A DNA stretch of 7,178 bases from Candidatus Nomurabacteria bacterium (GTDB taxonomy: Bacteria > Patescibacteriota > Minisyncoccia > Phycocordibacterales > UBA9973), in assembly GCA_943356395.1 (NCBI GenBank), contig CALRFC010000004.1, positions 17,767 through 24,944 of the forward strand, given 5' to 3'. Positions 1 to 4,915 of this stretch are shown in pieces. The notes beneath the pieces are model-generated. The model had not been told where the DNA came from, did no database searches, and saw only the letters and a list, made by a program, of their open reading frames with translations. How positions within the stretch are numbered: the first letter of the stretch is position 1; every line of letters starts with the position of its first letter. Position numbers and translations under genes: made by a program.

Positions 1-395
1 CGCCCCCGCACTAGAACTTGGGGCGCGGCCTCCCTATCCACCGCATTCTCCAACGCTTTGTATGTCGCCGTATCTGAATGCGTGCCTGGCTCGACGACCG
101 CGCCTACGGCATAATTCTTCAATACATCGATGAACCCGCTCATATGATCGGCATCCGGATTCGTCACTAAGATGACATCGATAGTCCGATCGCCCCACGG
201 CATCACGCTTCCAAGCGGCCGTAAGATCGCACTCCCTGGTCCGCCGTCGACGATCATCTGTCGGCCATTCGGCGCCTCTATATATATGGCATCACCCTGC
301 CCGATATCGAGAAACGCTACTTTCAGGATGCCGGAAGCATATGCGCTTTGAGATGAAAGAATGAGGAAGATGAGAACGACTCGCGCTATTTTCAT
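1..395 (-). CDS. Secreted ComEC-type metallo-beta-lactamase-fold protein, C-terminus beyond window
   Basis: The first 131 residues of a protein that continues past the left edge. Residues 1-20 form a signal peptide (MKIARVVLIFLILSSQSAYA, likely cut after A20), so the rest should act outside the membrane. The mature part opens with the ComEC-type lactamase-fold signature: a strand into FLDIGQGDA (28-36), then IVDGGPG (48-54), then TNPDADHMSGF (78-88). In full-length ComEC this domain is the C-terminal extracellular part, proposed to degrade the non-transported DNA strand. Here it is a separate exported protein, and the ComEC gene at 2953-4407 lacks the domain, so a split partnership is plausible (inference). 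The first histidine of the HxHxDH metal motif is Asn79, while D81, D83 and H84 remain, so metal binding may be altered. The start is fixed by the signal peptide. No Shine-Dalgarno is visible, and the gene is divergent from the superoxide dismutase gene 20 bp away. Other secreted lactamase-fold hydrolases cannot be excluded. Confidence 0.85.
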   Translation of the reverse strand, partial: MKIARVVLIFLILSSQSAYASGILKVAFLDIGQGDAIYIEAPNGRQMIVDGGPGSAILRPLGSVMPWGDRTIDVILVTNPDADHMSGFIDVLKNYAVGAVVEPGTHSDTATYKALENAVDREAAPQVLVRG

Positions 396-401
396 TTAAG
401 C

Positions 402-407
402 AGTATA
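402..407 (-). promoter_or_regulatory. -10 box TATACT for the secreted lactamase-fold gene, predicted leaderless
   Basis: Read on the minus strand, TATACT occupies 407 to 402. With the usual -12 to -7 placement, +1 falls on 395, the A of the ATG. No convincing -35 hexamer is seen at 16-18 bp. It overlaps the plus-strand -10 box of the divergent gene. Confidence 0.45.
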
Positions 408-409
408 AT
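404..409 (+). promoter_or_regulatory. -10 box TATAAT for the superoxide dismutase gene, predicted leaderless
   Basis: A perfect TATAAT ends 6 bp before the ATG at 416. Standard spacing puts +1 on 416, the A of the start codon, leaving no room for a Shine-Dalgarno. No -35 match is seen near 380-387. The box shares bases 404-407 with the minus-strand -10 of the divergent gene. Confidence 0.5.
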
Positions 410-415
410 ACGGGC

Positions 416-1000
416 ATGGAATACTTCACAGCAAAAACATTTGCCATTCCGGAATTGAAAGGGATTTCGGCAAAAAATATCGAGGAACATCTGAAGCTGT
501 ACGCGGGCTATGTAAAATTTTCGAATTACATACAGAATCAGATCACGGAATTCGCAAAGGACGCGGAAAAATACGCATACGAATTGGGCGAACTCTCGCG
601 CCGCTTCGCGTTCGAATACGACGGCATGCGCAATCATGAGATTTATTTCTCGCAATTCGAGGGCGGACCGAATGCGCCCGCCCCCGACTCCTCGCTCATG
701 CGCGCAATCGAAAAAGAATGGGGCTCGTTCGACGCTTTCCTCGCGCGCTTCAAATCGGTCGCGCTCACCCGCGGCATCGGCTGGGCGATGCTCTACCACG
801 ACACCGAATCCGGACATCTCCTCACGCAGTGGGTGGATGAACAGCACTTGGGACACCTGCAGGGATTGAAACCGCTACTCGCGCTCGACATGTGGGAGCA
901 TGCCTTCGTCTACGACTATCCGACGAGCGAAAAGAAAAAATACGTGGAAGCTTTTTTTGAAAATCTGAATTGGAGTGTCGTGGAAAAGAGATTCGAATAA
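416..1000 (+). CDS. sod: Superoxide dismutase, Fe/Mn family
   Basis: Converts superoxide to oxygen and hydrogen peroxide in the cytoplasm; there is no signal peptide. At 194 residues it has the normal family length. The start is supported by the conserved opening (FAIPELKGIS, 9-18). The four expected metal ligands are present: H25 in EEHLKLYAGYV, H74 in MRNHEIYF, and D158 and H162 in LDMWEHAFVYDY. The helical N-terminal domain covers about 1-88 and the alpha/beta C-terminal domain about 92-194. Second-sphere positions are unusual. The site equivalent to the FeSOD glutamine (five before the second His ligand) is Gly70. No MnSOD-like Gln sits at its usual distance before the Asp ligand; a DEQHLGH stretch (141-147) may supply His or Gln instead. 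The residue two before the Asp ligand, a position linked to metal preference in this family, is Ala156. Iron versus manganese therefore cannot be called. A terminator follows the TAA within 7 bp, so the gene is monocistronic. Confidence 0.95.
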   Translation: MEYFTAKTFAIPELKGISAKNIEEHLKLYAGYVKFSNYIQNQITEFAKDAEKYAYELGELSRRFAFEYDGMRNHEIYFSQFEGGPNAPAPDSSLMRAIEKEWGSFDAFLARFKSVALTRGIGWAMLYHDTESGHLLTQWVDEQHLGHLQGLKPLLALDMWEHAFVYDYPTSEKKKYVEAFFENLNWSVVEKRFE

Positions 1001-1006
1001 ATATAA

Positions 1007-1034
1007 AAAACCCCGAACGAGTGTTCGGGGTTTT
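1007..1034. terminator. Bidirectional rho-independent terminator between convergent genes
   Basis: A perfect 12-bp inverted repeat, AAAACCCCGAAC / GTTCGGGGTTTT, with a 4-nt loop (1019-1022). It sits between the dismutase stop (1000) and the stop of the convergent gene (1044). The U-tract is stronger in the minus direction (TTTTTT then TATATTT) than in the plus direction (TTTT then GAG). Confidence 0.9.
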
Positions 1035-1043
1035 GAGTGGGAT

Positions 1044-1469
1044 TCATTTATTATACTCATAAAGAGTGTGCTCGTTGATCATTTTGAGCACTTTGCCCAT
1101 GATGATACTGGCGCGAAAAAGCGTGTCGCGAGTCACATGCAGGCCTCTGACCCTCTTTCGCTTACCTTGGTAAAGCTTTAACTCTTTCCAATTTGTTTCG
1201 TATGTTTCCAGCAAGAGCTCCACTACCTGATCCATACGCTCATCAGAAATTTTTGTCAGAGGAATTTTTCGGAGTTCCATATAGGTCTTCCGTAATTTTG
1301 AAAGCGCTGTGTACCTCTGTTCATATGGACATTCCGGTATGCTTCCCCGCTCTGTTTCTTGGTTCCGATACAGAGACAAATTATTGATGAAGAGTTGCGC
1401 GTCCGAAATATGGATTGAGGGAACGAATTGATTCGGTGCAATCGTCGGCCTGTCTTTTGGTTGTGTCAT
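1044..1469 (-). CDS. Hypothetical protein, 141 aa, basic and soluble
   Basis: I do not recognise this family. The 141-residue product has no signal peptide or membrane segment and only one cysteine. From about residue 50 onward it looks mainly helical, with charged and leucine-rich stretches (YTALSKLRKTYMELRK, then MDQVVELLLETYETNWKELK), a basic cluster GKRKRVRG, and an aromatic C-terminus (TLYEYNK). Such a basic helical protein could bind nucleic acid, but no motif proves it. The ATG at 1469 is the first usable start: an ATG slightly upstream is closed by a stop in its own frame. A good promoter predicts an mRNA start about 9 nt upstream of this ATG, with no Shine-Dalgarno. The gene shares a terminator with the convergent dismutase gene. 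Its coding sequence looks more AT-rich than the recJ-comEC genes, which would fit accessory origin, though this is weak evidence. Confidence 0.75.
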   Translation of the reverse strand: MTQPKDRPTIAPNQFVPSIHISDAQLFINNLSLYRNQETERGSIPECPYEQRYTALSKLRKTYMELRKIPLTKISDERMDQVVELLLETYETNWKELKLYQGKRKRVRGLHVTRDTLFRASIIMGKVLKMINEHTLYEYNK

Positions 1470-1484
1470 AGGATGTTTTTCATA

Positions 1485-1513
1485 CTTATAGCACAGACGA
1501 AAAGCTATGGCAA
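1485..1513 (-). promoter_or_regulatory. Promoter for the 141-aa gene: TTGCCA-17-TGCTATAAG
   Basis: On the minus strand, TTGCCA (1513-1508, five of six consensus bases) is followed after 17 bp by TATAAG (1490-1485). An extended -10 TGC (1493-1491) precedes it. The predicted +1 is near 1478. The -35 lies 1 bp from the U-tract of the preceding gene's terminator, so the two signals abut. Confidence 0.7.
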
Positions 1514-1514
1514 C

Positions 1515-1544
1515 AAAAAAATACCGCTCATTTTTTGTGAGCGG
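1515..1544 (-). terminator. Terminator of the 94-aa gene, overlapping its stop codon
   Basis: On the minus strand, CCGCTCA (1544-1538), a loop (1537-1531) and TGAGCGG (1530-1524) form a 7-bp stem, followed shortly by seven T (1521-1515). The TGA in the second arm (1530-1528) is the stop codon of the gene, so the last codons and the stop are part of the hairpin. Confidence 0.75.
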
Positions 1545-1812
1545 GTTTTTGTTTCTTGGTTTGTTTCTCCTGTACGAATTGTTTTTCGACGGCTTTCACC
1601 GCATGTCTCAAGTCATCACCGACTTGGCGGAAATCGCGGGCCAACGCGGCTTTGTCTTGCCTCGCTCCGGAACGGAAATCCGGCATTTTAGGCATTTCGA
1701 TCGGCGGCGGAAATATTGATATCGTGCTCATGCCTCGGGCGATGCTTTGGCATCCTTTGGCGAATCTTTGCCAGAATGTCATGGAACGGCGCTTGTTATT
1801 AAATTTTTTCAT
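1528..1812 (-). CDS. Hypothetical small basic protein, 94 aa
   Basis: Not assigned to a named family. The chosen ATG (1812) gives 94 residues. An upstream TTG at 1881 would extend the frame but lies before the predicted promoter, so it is unlikely; an internal ATG at 1782 (MTFWQRF) is the other candidate. Layout: a basic N-terminus, an amphipathic helix-like stretch MTFWQRFAKGCQSIARGMST (11-30), a proline-rich link (ISIFPPPIEMPKMP), a charged helical stretch (LARDFRQVGDDLRHAVKAVE), and a Lys/Gln-rich tail ending KKQKPAHKK. No signal peptide or membrane helix is clear, though the amphipathic N-terminal segment could touch a membrane. It resembles the many short orphan proteins seen in Patescibacteria genomes, an impression rather than a match. 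Its 3' end forms the terminator hairpin. Confidence 0.7.
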   Translation of the reverse strand: MKKFNNKRRSMTFWQRFAKGCQSIARGMSTISIFPPPIEMPKMPDFRSGARQDKAALARDFRQVGDDLRHAVKAVEKQFVQEKQTKKQKPAHKK

Positions 1813-1841
1813 CGTTCTATTTTTTGTTTTTGTTTTTTCGG

Positions 1842-1852
1842 ATTGTAGCACA
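1842..1852 (-). promoter_or_regulatory. Extended -10 promoter TGTGCTACAAT for the 94-aa gene
   Basis: On the minus strand, TGTGCTACAAT spans 1852-1842 and contains extended -10 TGC-TACAAT. The predicted +1 is near 1835, 23 nt before the ATG at 1812. No -35 match is seen at normal spacing. The identical 11-mer recurs at 2936-2946. Confidence 0.6.
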
Positions 1853-1874
1853 AATCCGGCAGAACGAGCTATAT

Positions 1875-1902
1875 TTGACAAATATATTTATTCGTGTATA
1901 AT
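1875..1902 (+). promoter_or_regulatory. Consensus promoter TTGACA-16-TATAAT for the 126-aa secreted protein
   Basis: TTGACA (1875-1880) and TATAAT (1897-1902) are both perfect, 16 bp apart. The predicted +1 is near 1909, giving a 13-nt leader before the ATG at 1922. The leader contains no Shine-Dalgarno. It is the best sigma-70-type promoter in the window and suggests strong constitutive expression. Confidence 0.85.
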
Positions 1903-1921
1903 AGACTCAAATCATTCAAAC

Positions 1922-2302
1922 ATGAAAAAAATCTTTTTTCTTCTGCTTGCCATATTCAATACGGCTTCGGCTCAAGACATTGTCGTGAACGGAAAAATTT
2001 TGCGGAAACACACAATGTCGCTCGTCATCGAATGTCCCCCGATAGCCGTGATGACCGGATCTTGCGAGGAGAGAATCTCTATGTCTGTTGATAAAAATAT
2101 GACTGATACGATCGAAGCCATATTCCCTCTCAAGAGATCACTCGGCTGCGACATCAGGCTCGACTACAAGTCAACGATCCGATGCGTGTATGTTCAGGTG
2201 AAAGTGTGGAGTATGAACAAGGAAATACTTTCATCGAAAATATATAAAATCACCCGCAAAAAAGCCCGCCTCATCGAGGGGGCTTTTCTTTTTAAATCTT
2301 AG
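1922..2302 (+). CDS. Small secreted protein with signal peptide, 126 aa, unknown family
   Basis: I do not recognise this family. The N-terminus is a textbook signal peptide: MKKIFFLLLAIFNTASA, likely cut after A17 to leave QDIVVNG. The mature protein of about 109 residues has four cysteines (38, 48, 76, 88) that could form two disulfides, alternating hydrophobic/polar stretches typical of beta strands (IRCVYVQVKVW, 87-97), and a basic C-terminus (KITRKKARLIEG). A small beta-rich exported or surface protein is the most that can be said. The frame stays open upstream of 1922, but the signal peptide and the perfect promoter at 1875-1902 fix this start. An oddity: a strong hairpin plus U-tract at 2258-2293 lies inside the last 14 codons, before the TAG at 2300-2302, so a transcript ending there would lack a stop codon. 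A one-base frame change would reach a TAA at 2245-2247 before the hairpin; a sequence error or recent frameshift is possible. Confidence 0.75.
   Translation: MKKIFFLLLAIFNTASAQDIVVNGKILRKHTMSLVIECPPIAVMTGSCEERISMSVDKNMTDTIEAIFPLKRSLGCDIRLDYKSTIRCVYVQVKVWSMNKEILSSKIYKITRKKARLIEGAFLFKS
2258..2293. terminator. Bidirectional terminator embedded in the 3' end of the secreted-protein gene
   Basis: AAAAGCCC-G-CCTC (2260-2272), loop ATC, and GAGGGGGCTTTT (2276-2287) form a 12-bp stem with one bulged G. In the minus direction six T (2263-2258) follow, serving the gene that ends at 2313. In the plus direction CTTTTT (2288-2293) follows, but the plus-strand gene does not reach its stop until 2302. Confidence 0.8.
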
Positions 2303-2312
2303 ACCGCCTAAA

Positions 2313-2903
2313 TTATTTCGTACTGTTGGAACCGCCGCCTTGGACTGCGCCGTAGTCGCAGTATGCGCTCGCCCCGCCGCCTCTGGTGTGTCCGCTAAGA
2401 TAATTACAAGAGCCGTTGGTGAAAGTCACTACCGTACAAGAGTCGCCATAATTACCTAATCCCGGTTCAGAGCCCAAGGTAACAGGATTGATGTGATAGT
2501 TACCCGGATTGCAAGTTATTGTGGTCGGCGGATTGTTTGATGTGCCGTTAAAATTCACGATCGCGCGACCGCTCGTCACGCACTTCTTTCCGTCGCTAAC
2601 ACCGTATGTGACGCTGTAATTATTTCTGTAATCAACATGAGAACAGCTGGTGCCTGAAGCCCCGAGCGGAGCGACAGTGCCATTGGAAGTCACTGCAAAG
2701 TCGCAGTCGTTTGGACACCATGTTTTCAACTTTGCCATTTCGGCAGGATTGCAATCAGTCGGGCAAACGCTCTGCGTGCCGATGACTCTGCTCTCTTCCC
2801 CCGCATTACGATTCGAAGAATTATTGAAAACGAAAACTCCGACTAGAACCATGATCACGACAAGCAGAAACACTTTCACCGCATCCATATTTATATCTTT
2901 CAT
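2313..2903 (-). CDS. Membrane-anchored extracytoplasmic ten-cysteine protein, 196 aa
   Basis: No family is recognised. The ATG at 2903 is chosen because it directly precedes the membrane segment and lies 26 nt after the predicted mRNA start; a second ATG at 2888 (MDAVKVF) is the alternative. The longer open frame up to 3059 overlaps comEC and the promoter and is not used. Residues 8-26 (AVKVFLLVVIMVLVGVFVF) form one membrane helix with no obvious cleavage site, so the rest should face outward on an N-terminal anchor, or be pseudopilin-like. The exterior part has ten cysteines (47, 51, 63, 67, 87, 108, 131, 156, 166, 182). It opens with a near-repeat CPTDC (47-51) and CPNDC (63-67), 16 residues apart. 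Asn, Gly, Ser and Thr dominate, and the end is glycine-rich (GGGASA, GGGSNSTK). Five disulfides in a small adhesin- or toxin-like fold are possible but unproven. It follows comEC but has its own promoter. Confidence 0.75.
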   Translation of the reverse strand: MKDINMDAVKVFLLVVIMVLVGVFVFNNSSNRNAGEESRVIGTQSVCPTDCNPAEMAKLKTWCPNDCDFAVTSNGTVAPLGASGTSCSHVDYRNNYSVTYGVSDGKKCVTSGRAIVNFNGTSNNPPTTITCNPGNYHINPVTLGSEPGLGNYGDSCTVVTFTNGSCNYLSGHTRGGGASAYCDYGAVQGGGSNSTK

Positions 2904-2935
2904 AAAAATAATTTTGAGATTCTTATAATGTCCTA

Positions 2936-2946
2936 ATTGTAGCACA
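2936..2946 (-). promoter_or_regulatory. Extended -10 promoter TGTGCTACAAT for the ten-cysteine protein
   Basis: On the minus strand, TGTGCTACAAT spans 2946-2936, starting 7 bp after the comEC stop codon. The predicted +1 is near 2929. A weak TTGCAC at 2966-2961 (19-bp spacing) lies inside the end of comEC. A second -10-like TATAAG (2927-2922) could give a shorter leader. Confidence 0.6.
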
Positions 2947-2952
2947 CAAGCG

Positions 2953-4407
2953 CTACGAAAGTGCAAGCCGTTTTCTCGTGCGCACTGTCCAGAAAATGAG
3001 TGCGGCGTAGAGCGCAAGCATGAGAACAGTCGGAAACGCGCCGACAGAAATCGCGGCAAAGGGAATGGCTCCGGCTTTTTGTATTATAAAAAGCATCGAC
3101 GCGAGAACAGCGGAGAGTGGAATCGAAAAAATGAGCGCGAACGGAAAGCCGATCATCATCGCGAGCAGTGCCACGGCGATGAAAATCATGACGGGCGGGA
3201 TAAACGGCATGATGAGCACATTCACCGGAAGCGAAACAATGGAAAAGATTCCCATGACATTCATGATGAGTGGCAGAACGGCGATCTGGGCGGCGAGCGT
3301 CGTAATGAGCGCTTCGCGGATATACTTGTTCCTGATCCGAGCGAATTTTTTCTCGAAGATCGGCGAGAGAAAAATCATGCCGAGCGTCGCGACGAAAGAA
3401 AGCTGGAAAGAAATGTCGAACGCGAGAATCTTCGGCGCAAAAAATACCATGACGACTCCGGCGAACGCGAGCGCGCGGGCGATGTCGTAGGTGCGGCCGG
3501 TCGCGCGCGCGAGGAGCGCGAGAAGCGCCATTACGCCGGCGCGCACGGCGGAAGATTGCGCGCCGGTCATCAAGACAAAAGCCACGATTCCGAGCGCACC
3601 GAAAAAAAGTGCGAGACGCTCGCCGACAAGCGGAATCATAAGGAGCCCTTCGCGGATCCAATTCGCAACGATAGAAACATTGTAGCCGGAGAGCGCGATC
3701 ATGTGGATTGTGCCGGTCGCGACGAGCGACTTCCTGATATCGTCGCCGAGCGTCCTTCGATCGCCCAAAAGAAGCCCGCCGGCAAACGTGCTCTCGGGCG
3801 ACGGCATGTTCTTCGAAAGGAGACCGAGGAGATAATGTTTGAGATCGAACAATCTTTCTTTTATCGCCGAAGCGTTGTGCTCGGATATGAGCGATACGGT
3901 TCCGCGCGGAATGACGGTGAATATGTCGTCTTTGCGCAGATAATTCTGATAATCGAACTCGCGGTCGTACTCCGTCGTGAAATTTTGCGGCAAGGCGAGC
4001 GTGCCTTCGACACGCACCATGTCGCCATAGCGGAAATCCGGATATTTCGGCACCGTCGCGAGGACATTCTCGCGGCCGACTGCAAGCAGAAGCTTTTGAT
4101 TGTTGTCGCGGACATCCGGATCGTCGGAAATCACCGCATCGAATGATGCATTTTTGCCGAGATGCTGCGCAAGATCGCTTTGTGTGTCTTTTTTCTCGAA
4201 ACGCCACACGCCGAACACTGCGGAAAGACAGATGAATATTATCGGAATAAAAATAAGATGCCTTTTGAAGATGATCGCGAGGATGAGTGAGACCGATCCG
4301 ACGATCAAGAACAAAAAAAGCGCCTCTTTCGGCACCGAGACATGCGACGCCAGAAAAACCCCGCCCAAAAATCCGGAAGTTATTGAATAAAAGATTCTGT
4401 CTGGCAT
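2953..4407 (-). CDS. comEC: ComEC/Rec2 DNA-uptake channel protein lacking the C-terminal nuclease domain
   Basis: Integral membrane channel that passes single-stranded DNA into the cytoplasm. Of 484 residues, the N-terminal part (about 1-170) has several membrane helices and then a soluble DUF4131/OB-like region (roughly 85-165, with YGDMVRVEG at 127-135). The competence domain (about 205-475) is multi-helical and shows GGLLLGDR (210-217), IHMIALSGYNVSIV (234-247), GAQSSAVRAGVMAL (282-295) and DISFQLSF (331-338). The usual SGLH motif reads SGYN. Bacterial ComEC of about 700-800 residues ends in a lactamase-fold domain; this one stops right after the last helices (RKRLALS), so it is the permease half only. 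A protein with that missing domain is encoded at 1-395. The ATG at 4407 is preferred over 4473, which would overlap the Nudix gene by 61 bp and add an Arg-rich stretch. The start lies 5 bp after the Nudix stop without a Shine-Dalgarno, so translation is probably coupled. Confidence 0.92.
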   Translation of the reverse strand: MPDRIFYSITSGFLGGVFLASHVSVPKEALFLFLIVGSVSLILAIIFKRHLIFIPIIFICLSAVFGVWRFEKKDTQSDLAQHLGKNASFDAVISDDPDVRDNNQKLLLAVGRENVLATVPKYPDFRYGDMVRVEGTLALPQNFTTEYDREFDYQNYLRKDDIFTVIPRGTVSLISEHNASAIKERLFDLKHYLLGLLSKNMPSPESTFAGGLLLGDRRTLGDDIRKSLVATGTIHMIALSGYNVSIVANWIREGLLMIPLVGERLALFFGALGIVAFVLMTGAQSSAVRAGVMALLALLARATGRTYDIARALAFAGVVMVFFAPKILAFDISFQLSFVATLGMIFLSPIFEKKFARIRNKYIREALITTLAAQIAVLPLIMNVMGIFSIVSLPVNVLIMPFIPPVMIFIAVALLAMMIGFPFALIFSIPLSAVLASMLFIIQKAGAIPFAAISVGAFPTVLMLALYAALIFWTVRTRKRLALS

Positions 4408-4412
4408 AAAAA

Positions 4413-4907
4413 TCAGAGCGAAGATTGCAATTCGAGCGCGCGCTCCAAAACGCGCTCGCCGATCGCTCCCCAATTGAAATATTCTTTATACTTTTTCGGA
4501 TCAATGAGCTTGATTTCCGTGACGCCGCCCGCCGGATCTTCGACGAACGGCCCGTATGGGCGGACGAGCGCGACGACGCGGAGTTGGAAGAAGAAAGAAT
4601 TATCCCGCGAATCGATCACCTTTTGGTAGCCGATCGGTTTCCATGAAAGCACTTCCATATTCGATTCTTCTTTTATCTCGCGGACGAACGCTTCTTCGAC
4701 ACTCTCGCCTTTCTCGATCGTTCCGCCGATGAGTCCCCAGTTCTTCTTCTTTCCGCCGAAGCCGATGATGATTTCGTCGTAACAAAAACAGACGCCGTAC
4801 ACTTGCCGGCATTGTTCGAGCGGGAGAACGGAAAAATCATCGCAATCGTGATATTCTAATTCGACTTCGACCCCGCTCACTCCGGTATATTTTTCGCGAA
4901 TAGTCAT
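4413..4907 (-). CDS. Nudix hydrolase
   Basis: Cytoplasmic hydrolase of the Nudix superfamily, which splits nucleoside diphosphates linked to another group X. The Nudix box lies at residues 62-84: GTIEKGE, seven residues, then REIKEESNM. The metal-binding REIKEE core is intact, with E77, E80 and E81. The closing Gly of the consensus (REUXEEXGU) is Asn83, a tolerated but notable change. The preceding strand (VYGVCFCYDEIIIGFG) and WGLIGG are typical of the fold. It resembles 8-oxo-dGTP-type enzymes in general form, but substrate cannot be read from sequence. The gene overlaps the rnhA stop codon by ATGA, and its start has the clearest Shine-Dalgarno in the operon. Cleaning up oxidised nucleotides or processing those freed from imported DNA would fit the neighbours (inference). 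Length is 164 aa. Confidence 0.9.
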   Translation of the reverse strand: MTIREKYTGVSGVEVELEYHDCDDFSVLPLEQCRQVYGVCFCYDEIIIGFGGKKKNWGLIGGTIEKGESVEEAFVREIKEESNMEVLSWKPIGYQKVIDSRDNSFFFQLRVVALVRPYGPFVEDPAGGVTEIKLIDPKKYKEYFNWGAIGERVLERALELQSSL

Positions 4908-4915
4908 ATCGTCCT
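4904..4915 (-). promoter_or_regulatory. Coupled stop/start ATGA with AGGA ribosome site
   Basis: On the minus strand AGGA (4915-4912) lies 4 nt before the Nudix ATG (4907-4905), which overlaps the rnhA stop TGA (4906-4904). This is classic stop-restart coupling and one of few Shine-Dalgarno-like sites in the window. Confidence 0.65.

Noticed and set aside
392..856. Open frame antisense to the superoxide dismutase gene.
   Set aside because: It is a shadow of the dismutase coding sequence. The true minus-strand gene here starts at 395 in another frame and has a signal peptide.
2939..2956. Inverted repeat GTAGC/GCTAC around the comEC stop as a possible terminator.
   Set aside because: Only 5 bp, no U-tract, and it overlaps the -10 box of the next gene; likely coincidental.
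3079..4146. Long open frame (355 codons) on the plus strand inside comEC.
   Set aside because: It is antisense to a clear ComEC. The predicted protein is an unstructured Arg/Glu/His-rich sequence without motif or start signals, as expected from codon bias on the opposite strand.
4434..4445. Perfect palindrome GAGCGCGCGCTC at the end of the Nudix gene as an operator or repeat.
   Set aside because: Short, within coding sequence for LERALE, and explained by GC-rich Arg/Leu/Ala codons.
2933..4504. A 523-codon minus-strand open frame overlapping comEC in another frame.
   Set aside because: The product is Arg/Cys/His-rich without membrane segments or motifs, while the overlapping frame is an unmistakable ComEC.
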